Source: Symbiodinium natans
Taxonomy: Eukaryota > Sar > Dinophyceae > Suessiales > Symbiodiniaceae
NCBI GenBank assembly: GCA_905221605.1
Contig: CAJNDS010002107.1
Location: forward strand, 315,922-379,921
Direction: 5' to 3'
DNA: 64,000 nt
The translations under genes and the position numbers were made by a program. The notes beneath the pieces are model-generated. The model was not told the DNA's origin, made no database searches, and saw only the letters and a list, made by a program, of their open reading frames with translations. This document shows, piece by piece, positions 43,801 to 52,800 of the stretch. The first letter of the stretch is position 1. Every line of letters starts with the position of its first letter.

Positions 43801-46800
43801 CTTGTTCATCCACACGTTGACATTCGGCGGACATAAGTTAGCATGTTTCGAATGTCATCACAAAAGACGCCCTCTGCCTCAACTCGACACATGCCAAGCA
43901 TTGACCCAACCTTGTCTCAGCAAGGAAAACGTGCTCAGATTGTGTTAGGACAAAGAGCTTCCACATTGTTGAATTCGGTGGACATGAGTTAGCATGCATT
44001 GTCATCACAACGTCGTGAAGCGGCATCGACAACGCAATCAAGACTGGTCCCATATGTCATATCTCTTCCAGCAACTGCAACACATCGCAGCCCAGCAGCG
44101 TGCAGACATCAAGCGGTCAAGATCAGATGTTAGGACTCTTGTTCATCCACACGTTGACATTCGGCGGACATAAGTTAGCATGTTTCGAATGTCATCACAA
44201 CAGACGCCCTCTGCCTCAACTCGACACATGCCAAGCATTGACCCAACCTTGTCTCAGCAAGGAAAACGTGCTCAGATTGTGTTAGGACAAAGAGCTTCCA
44301 CATTGTTGAATTCGGTGGACATGAGTTAGCATGCATTGTCATCACATCGTCATGAAGCGGCATCGACAACGCCCTCAAGACTGGTCCCATATGTCATATC
44401 TCTTCCAGCAACTGCAACACATCGCAGCCCAGCAGCGTGCCGACATCAAGCGGTCAAGATCAGATGTTAGGACTCTTGTTCATCCACACGTTGACATTCG
44501 GCGGACATAGGTTAGCATGTTTCGAATGTCATCACCACAGACGCCCTCTGCCTCAACTCGACACATGCCAAGCATTGACCCAACCTTGTCTCAGCAAGGA
44601 AAATGTGCTCAGATTGTGTTAGGACAAAGAGCTTCCACATTGTTGAATTCGGTGGACATGAGTTAGCATGCATTGTCATCACAGCGTCATGAAGCGGCAT
44701 CGGCAACGCAATCAAAACTGGTCCAACATGTCATATCTCTTCCAGCAACTGCAACACATCGCAGCCCAGCAGCGTGCCGACATCAAGCGGTCAAGATCAG
44801 ATGTTAGGACTCTTGTTCATCCACACGTTGACATTCGGCGGACATAGGTTAGCATGTTTCGAATGTCATCACCACAGACGCCCTCTGCCTCAACTCGACA
44901 CATGCCAAGCATTGACCCAACCTTGTCTCAGCAAGGAAAATGTGCTCAGATTGTGTTAGGACAAAGAGCTTCCACATTGTTGAATTCGGTGGACATGAGT
45001 TAGCATGCATTGTCATCACAGCGTCATGAAGCGGCATCGGCAACGCAATCAAAACTGGTCCAACATGTCATATCTCTTCCAGCAACTGCAACACATCGCA
45101 GCCCAGCAGCGTGCCGACATCAAGCGGTCAAGATCAGATGTTAGGACTCTTGTTCATCCACACGTTGACATTCGGCGGACATAGGTTAGCATGTTTCGAA
45201 TCTCATCACCACAGACGCCCTCTGCCTCGACAGCTCCAGCATGCGCGCTGGGCAAATGAATGGCAAGGCTAGGGTAGACATTAATCATGAGTCAGCGCGG
45301 CTTGCCGACATTTGCAGCTAGCTGTACTCTGCCTTGCCCAGACATCTCCATCCTAAACCCTAAACAAGTTGCCAACGAAAGATGACTTGAATTTGGGCTC
45401 GGCATTTGGGGTTTTGGGCTAGGCCAGGAGACCGTCTCAGGCAACATCTCACTCCCCACATCACTTCGTCAGAGGACGTGGATAACAAGGCTATCATCAT
45501 CTCGAAGCACTCCAACATGACACACAGCCGGATGGTCAGATAACCTGTAACATCACATCGTCAGAGGACGTGGATAGAGTAGGGTTGATCATCCCGCCAT
45601 CCTGACCACCAATGGTGCGCAAGCCAAGCTGCTTCGGATCGGTTGTTGCGAAGGAACTTAAACTAAAATGCCAGAACACGAAAACACAGTAAGCACTGGA
45701 ATAACCAGGTTTCCTGGTATGATGGCTTCATGTAAGCTCTCTTAACCAACTCTTGTTCTGGAGAGCACGCTTGGGGTTTCCAGGGCAGTCAGACAACATC
45801 TTGGCAACACCACATCTTCAGAGGACGTGGATAGTAAGGTTGTCATCCTTCTGCTCTGCACTTTAGCCCCGCGCGCGGCTCCTGGGGCGTTCGCTCTTCA
45901 ACCCCGCCTAGTCGTCTACCAGTGTCTGTGCCCTGCTCCCCTAAAGGTGCTTCCAAGCACAGCAAGCTACAGCCCGCTTCGGTCCCCAAAAAAGAAGTAC
46001 CCAGCTTATACCCTTTGAAATTCATGGAACCTGTGCAGGAAGCCTAGACAGGACCAGTACCCCCACCCCACATCTTTCGGAGCCAGGAACCCCGTGCAGC
46101 CCCTTTAGGTTTAGGGTTTAGGTAGGGTTTAGGGCTTGGAGTTGATGACTTCCTGCACTTCCCCAGACAAAGGAAGTCAACCCGCGACCTTTTTGGGGTT
46201 TAGGGGGGTTTTGGGCGTTCAGGCATTTAGGGTTTCAGGGTTTTAGGGTTTTGAGCTTTGGGGTTTTTTGGCGTTTGTGGTTTTTAGGGGTGTATGGCTC
46301 TAGGGTTTTAGGGTTTTTGGGGTTCATAGTCTTAGCGTTTGAGGGTTTCAGGGTTTTACGGTTTTGGGGTCTTGGGGTTTAAGATCTTAAGGGTATTAAG
46401 GTTTAGGATTAGGGCTCAGGGTTTAGGGTCCAACCGCGGCACCTCTTCCAGCACACGGTAGGTGCCCTGGCAGCGAGTACATGGGCTCCCCATGGTGAGC
46501 TGATAACCCCAAATTCTGCACCGGAAGCATTGGGGCCCTGCCGTTTTCCCCAGATCGCTCAAACAGAATGTGGCCAAAATATGGGGTGGGGGTGCAATTA
46601 AAAGCTAATTGGCGCGTTTTTGTGTTTCTATTATCAGTATATATGAGATTTCAGGGAGGATGACTTCTGATTACACAGGCTCCGGCGTCAAGAAAGCCTA
46701 ACCCATCAAGCTGCTCAGGCAACTTTGCTGTTTTCTCGGGACACGCCAAGGGTCTTGTGAGCATTCGGAGGACGTGAGGACATGCCTACTTTGCCGGCAC

Positions 46801-49800
46801 CCCGAAAGCCCTAGACTTGCGAGCCGCTGCTCTTGACGGGTACTTTGCCGACCTGAGAGCCCACGTGCCTGAAGCATCTGCCCTTTCAGCCTAACTGAGG
46901 AAATGCTGTCGGTCTCTTCAGGTCATGCCCACACCAAATGCACCGGACTCCGCCAAACATTTCATCCTCGTTCCTTGCCTGGATGTTGCTGGGCAAAACG
47001 TCAGACAGAAAGTCTGCGCTAGGCCTGCAGGTTATAGTTATGGCACTTTCCCACTGCTCTATTCGGGGAGGCATCCTACCACAGTATGTCAGCCACTGAG
47101 TTCTTGATCACTCACGTGCATTATGGTGCACACCAGGTACGCCTAATTTCGGAATCTCCCAACATCAGCCTCCTGCAGGGTCTTACCGGAATCACTGTCA
47201 CTCTCTCGCGCTCCCTCTCTCCTTCTCTCTCGCTCTCGGCTTGAAGTTGCCGTAAAGTTGCTTGGGCGCCGGTTTTCCCTCAAGCGTATGCTCACGTTGG
47301 TGCTTCTTGCATCTGAGGCGAAAACACAGAACTAATTGCTCAACACAGCGGGCCGAACTGAAGAAAGAGAGATCTCAAACTCGTGGGCTCCACGCCCTGA
47401 ACTGCACAAGTCGCTTTAAGCTTAAGAGCGCCGTGGACGTACGGCGATCAAGGCGCGACAAAGCAGAAGACAAATTGGCAGTACCTCCTCGGAACCTTCC
47501 AGCCACCCCGAAGGACCTCCTAGACTTTCCAAGGACCCAATGCATGAGCCTGCTTGGGGTTAAAGTTTGGCAGGAAAAGGCCCTGGAAAACCATGAAAGG
47601 ACGCGCAAACGATTTTCGAGCAGCCAGAAACTTGGCACGGCATGTGAGGGCTAGGTAGGTCAGGCTGGTCAGATGCTCTGCTCGGTTTTTACATAACGGC
47701 ATATTTCTGTTGGGCGGGCGGTGGGGGGGGGGAGAACCACAATGGGGTCTCCCAAGTAAGACCGTACTGAGCCATGTTGCAGGATGAGGCGTGAACGCAC
47801 CCCATGTTCAAATGCCTACCGGCTGGACCCCGAAGCCCCGAGCTAAACACCCCGAACGCTCTGAACACCGAAATGTTCAGCCCTAGCCCGCTAAACCCCT
47901 GAACCCCTGGACCCCTAAACCCCAAAAACCCCGAAGCCTCTAGGCCCCAAACCCTAAACTAAACCCAAAAACTACACCCCTGATGAACAGCTTCTTAAAT
48001 GGCACCCGGGCCTTCCGTCTGCAGCCAAGTGGATCACGGTGTCGCAACCATCGAAAGCCCCGTGCAGGGCGCCCTTGGGGGTTTTAGTGCTTTGCTTGGG
48101 GCGGGGAGTTGGGTTTAGGGCCGTTTAGGGTTTTGGGTTTTGGGCCTGGGGTATCTTGGGGGTGTGGGGGTATCTTGGGGGTGTGTGGGGGGGGGGCTTC
48201 TGGGTTTAGGGCTTATGGTGCGGATGGGCCCCCCGTGTTTTTGTGTGCTTCAGCGCGGCCACCTTGCGGCTCTGCCACAGAACCCTCTCCAGTCAAAGGG
48301 CTCGAAATTAAGGATGGAAAAGAAGAACCAAAAAACGAAAAAGGACAGTAGACATGAAATTTGTAGATGTATCTATCTATCTATTTATTTATTTATTTCT
48401 ACCCCTCGCCCTGCACATGCCCTCCATAAGGATTTCAACAGCAGAGGACAGGTGTTGGGGATAGGAAGGGAAAGGGCGGGGAAAGTGAAAGAAGAATGGA
48501 ACTGCCTTCATCCGGCATCACTGGGCTCCGATCCCGACTGAAACCGAATTGCCGCGGCCAGTGCCCTTGAAGACTTCCTCAACACGGAGCGCACGCACTT
48601 GGCGACCCAGAAGTGCGTGCCATAGGGATGCGAGGGAGGCTAATGCGCAACAGAGAAATACACGCACAGATCACAGAGTCACTAAATTAAAGGCTCAGTT
48701 CTTGGTAGTAGGACCAGCATCTTCCGGAAAACATAGAACAGAAGGGAAAGCCCAACAAGCCCCAAAAGTGGACTCTGCTACGGGGAGCACAAGTCAGGTC
48801 ATTCATCGGGCAAGAACACGTTGCGTGTGCGGTTTCAGGATATCCACACAAACCATTGCGAGCGTACAAAATAAACGTACAATTTGGCACTGACTCCACA
48901 AGGCCTGACACGCAAAGACTGCGGAAGGGCTGAAACGGAGAGCCTCGCAGAGTCACTGCGCTCGGTGTGTAAAGATCATCATGATACGGAGGCACCAATC
49001 AGCCAGTCACATTTTGGTTAGACCACCTACCGCGCGAGCCTGCAACTGTCAGGGAGCGTCTTGAGTCAGCAACTGGCAGAGCTATGCACAAGCTCCCGCG
49101 GCGTCCTGCACGCTGAGAGACCTGTAGGATTTTTGAAAGGTGCTGGCACCAAGAAGTTTTGAGCCTGGTCCAAATGTAACACCAACGGAATGCGCTGCAG
49201 AACCCTGTATACATTTTTCGCGGCGCGGTGGCATGTACTTACATCTTTCTATGAGGCCTGGGAAATTGATTCGCTTTACGAGTTTCCCATATTCACACAA
49301 GGCCGTTAGTCGCAAGCGCGGAGCCTCAGAGGGAGGGTCGTGGTGCTTCCAGTCTCGAGTGCCGGGAAGCAAAAACCAATTTTGAATTTTGGCTCCAGGG
49401 CCCGGACGGCACCTGATGAGGATGTCCGGAAATGTCCAAGCCTCGACACATACCTCGCACGCTGCATATGTCCAGGGCAGCTTGATGTCCTGCAAAACGC
49501 TCGTCCTTGGTGCCCCGGCAACATGCTGTCACTTGCTGGACGATCACAGACTCTAGTCGTCATAGCAACCGAAGATGTCATGATCCACTACGCGCCGTAG
49601 CTGTGTCACATGACGCAAACGGCACTGGGCAAGATCGCCACGCGACACGATGCGGACGCTAGACGTAACAAGACGATGGACGCAGCACGCTAGATGTAAC
49701 GAGTGAGCACAGAGGGAGGAGCCAGGAGCGAAGAATGTTCCGGGGATCGCGACCCCGACATGCCGATTGCTGCGCACGACTTTGGACACGCCACGGCGTC

Positions 49801-52800
49801 GCTGTGGAATCGCGGGATCTTCAGAAGATGAGCCGTCGGGTTACAGACGTCTGCAGTCAGCAAACTGACACGCAGCGAACACGCCCTCACCCCCATCACT
49901 GCCATTGCTCTGATATAGCAGCTCGGATTTCGGGTGTTTGCACAAGGCCTAAGAAAGGCCCGTCAAGCTCCACGGCCGGCTCCAAGACCAGCGTGGTCCT
50001 GTCCCAGACGCGACAGCTCCTGATAAGACTCGGCTGAATATTTGTTGTGAATATTTCGGTGTACCAAGACTTCAGTGGCCTAGGACGTTGATGATGTTGG
50101 GCGGCGCATCTGGGACAGCACCTGCTGCTCCTGCTGGGCCCTATCACTGGTTGCCAGCACCTTGATGGCAACCGACGTGCCGTCCGGCAGCCTGTGGCGG
50201 TAGACACGGCCAAAGCTGCCGGTGCCTTGCAGAAAGCTCTTTGCAAGGCCGTCGGTTGCCTGCAGTAGCTCGGACCACGAGCACGCCGCCGGCACAGCTT
50301 CCTCCTGGCGGAGCCTTTACACGCCTGTGCCGAGGCCTCTCCCCTCCAGCGATCTTGTGATAGCGCGGGAATATATTGCCAAAGCTTGCGGGCTGCTGCA
50401 AACTTTGGCGCGCTGCGGACACACCTGCGCCGCGTGCCTGGCTCCGGTCGGCCTTATGATGTCCTCTGTGTCACCATCGGCTATATGGGGTTGGACAGGG
50501 CTATATAGGGTCATGTAGGGTTATATAGGATTATATAGGGTTATATGGGGCCATATACGGTTATGCCGGTTATGCAGGGTTGTGTAGGGTTATGATGGGT
50601 TATGTAGGGTCATAGGGTGGTATAGACGCGATATCGCGTTATGTAGGTCATATAAGGTACGGAGGGTTTTGAAGGGCTGTGTAGGGCTATATGGGATTGT
50701 GTTGGGTTGTATGGATAGGGCCCATCGATTTGTAGAATCGATTCCGCTGTACGTCCTGGCCCAAGTCTAAGTTTTAGGGTTTAGGGTTTATAGGGTTTAG
50801 GGTTTAAAGGGTTCAGGGTTCAGGGTTTAGGGTTTAGGGTTTAGGGTTTAGGGTTTAGGGTTTAGGGTTTAGGGTTTAGGGTTTAGGGTTTAGGGTTTGG
50901 GGTTTGGGGTTTAGGGTTGTAAAATTAGGTTTAGGGTATTCAGGGTTGTTATGTCTTAAACTCCCACAGGGCGAAGCCCAGGAGTGTTTGACCAGGGCTG
51001 CCCTCTGTGGGTTTCCGGAAAAAGCTCCCGCTAAGGACGACAACCCTAAGGCCTAAACCTTAAGCCCTAAACCCTGTGCCCTAAGCCCTAAGCCCTAAAC
51101 CCTAAACCCTAAACCCTAAACCCTAAACCCTAAACCCTGGCCGCCCCTGGACTCAACTCCCTGAGTGGCCTCTTGGCTCAAATCCGGTGTGTGGCGGTCG
51201 ACTTTGGCGGAGTTCACGACCGAAGCGCCTGCGAGAGCAGAAGGTTTGGGGTGTGGGGTTTAGGGTTCAGGGTTCAGGGTTCAGGGTTCAGGGTTTAGGG
51301 TTTAGGGGTAGGGTAGCATTCCAAACCGACCAGCAACGGGCCGGAACCCAAACCTGGCAACAATGCCCTCAACCCCAGGCTACCCTCAAAGAAATGCTTG
51401 CGCACGGACTCTGAGCGGCACCAGACACTCCAGCGACCAGATGAACCATACTTGCCAATTCCGGTCCATCTTCCCGAATAGGGGTTCGACAATTACAGGG
51501 TATACGCTCGTGATTTTTTTCGATTCGTCCGGTCTCTAAGGAAGACGACATGCGAATGAAGATAAATGGACCTTGGCTGATACCGTGTCGACCGGCGGCT
51601 CATATATGCTGAGCTACGTCACCGCCACTGCAACGAAACGAGCAGAGCCATGCTCTGGGTCAATTTCATTTGCAGCTTCTCGCACAAGGACAGGCTAACC
51701 CGTCACTACCGTGGGGAAGGGCCGGAAGTATGTTAGCACTTCTGGACACTTCCCTGGAGGCCCGCAGGGCAACCCAGCCTGTGATCCTAGGGCCCCCTTG
51801 GCAGCGAGGCTGCGCCTGAAGCGTCAGAAGCTCCACACAAAGGCAGCTCTCTCTACGATGGTCCCTTTTAGTGCGCCTTACGCGTGCAAGGCTCTGTATT
51901 GGAATACGGACTGGGGTGGATTTGTGTCTCCCAAAAAGGCTTCCACTGGCTTATATAAGATGAGATGACATTTGTATAAGACTATATAAGATTTTATCAG
52001 AGTATACATAAGATTCCATAAGAATATATGAGGATAGGCAGGGGTTAGGGCCCATGGACTTTTGAGCAAATCAATCAACAACCCCCTGAGGCCACAGGCG
52101 CTCCCAAGGACCTGGCCAGGTCCAGGCCGATCACCTCGAACCCCATCTCCTGGTTTAGGGTTTAGGGTTTAGGGTTTAGGGTTTAGGGTTTAGGGTTTAG
52201 GGTTTAGTGTTTAGGGTTTAGGGTTTAGGGTTTAGGGTTTAGGGTTTAGGGTTTAGGGTTTAGGGTTTACGGTTTAGGGTGTAGGGTGTAGGGTGTAGGG
52301 TTTAGGGCATCCCCTCCCCCTCTAATGGGCTTCTCTGGGATGTATTTCAGGCTTAGGCTTAGGGCTTCAGAAGGCTATACAGATTCAGCAAGTTTCTATT
52401 CCTAGGCAACCTACCAAAAAGAAAGTAGGCTTGGGCCTCTTCAGATAAACCCTAAACCCTAAACCCTAAACCCCAATCATAACATGCCCTAGCCCTCGAA
52501 CCATGCCACCGTCCTCGCAGCTCTGTCGGGCCAGCTGCCCAAGAAAACCAGCCGCTCCTGTGATGGCGACGCGTCGGGGGCGGCCTGGTCTGCATTCTGA
52601 AGTGGCCTTCTTTTACCCCTATACATACCGCAAAAAGCCTAAGCAGCCCCTGAATAGCCCCTAAAGAACCCCTAAGGTCCCTTATAAAGGGTCCCTCGAA
52701 TAGTCCCTTGAGCTTCGGTGGATGGATGTAGGATTGGCTCAGGTCCCAATGGACCAAAGGAGAGGTGATACGTGTAGTGACTCGTGGTTGTCGAGGGCCG

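Noticed and set aside
43327-45052. Repeated 61-71 codon frames on both strands
   Set aside because: They are copies of the 337-bp satellite unit; 337 is not a multiple of three and there is no conserved protein pattern.
47262-47654. 130-codon plus-strand frame, basic
   Set aside because: No recognised family, non-ATG start and an antisense frame of similar quality; not supportable.
51160-51190. Possible spliced-leader relic (TTGGCTCAA)
   Set aside because: Only nine bases match the 3' part of the dinoflagellate spliced leader, in plus orientation, and they lie inside a minus-strand exon candidate; expected by chance.
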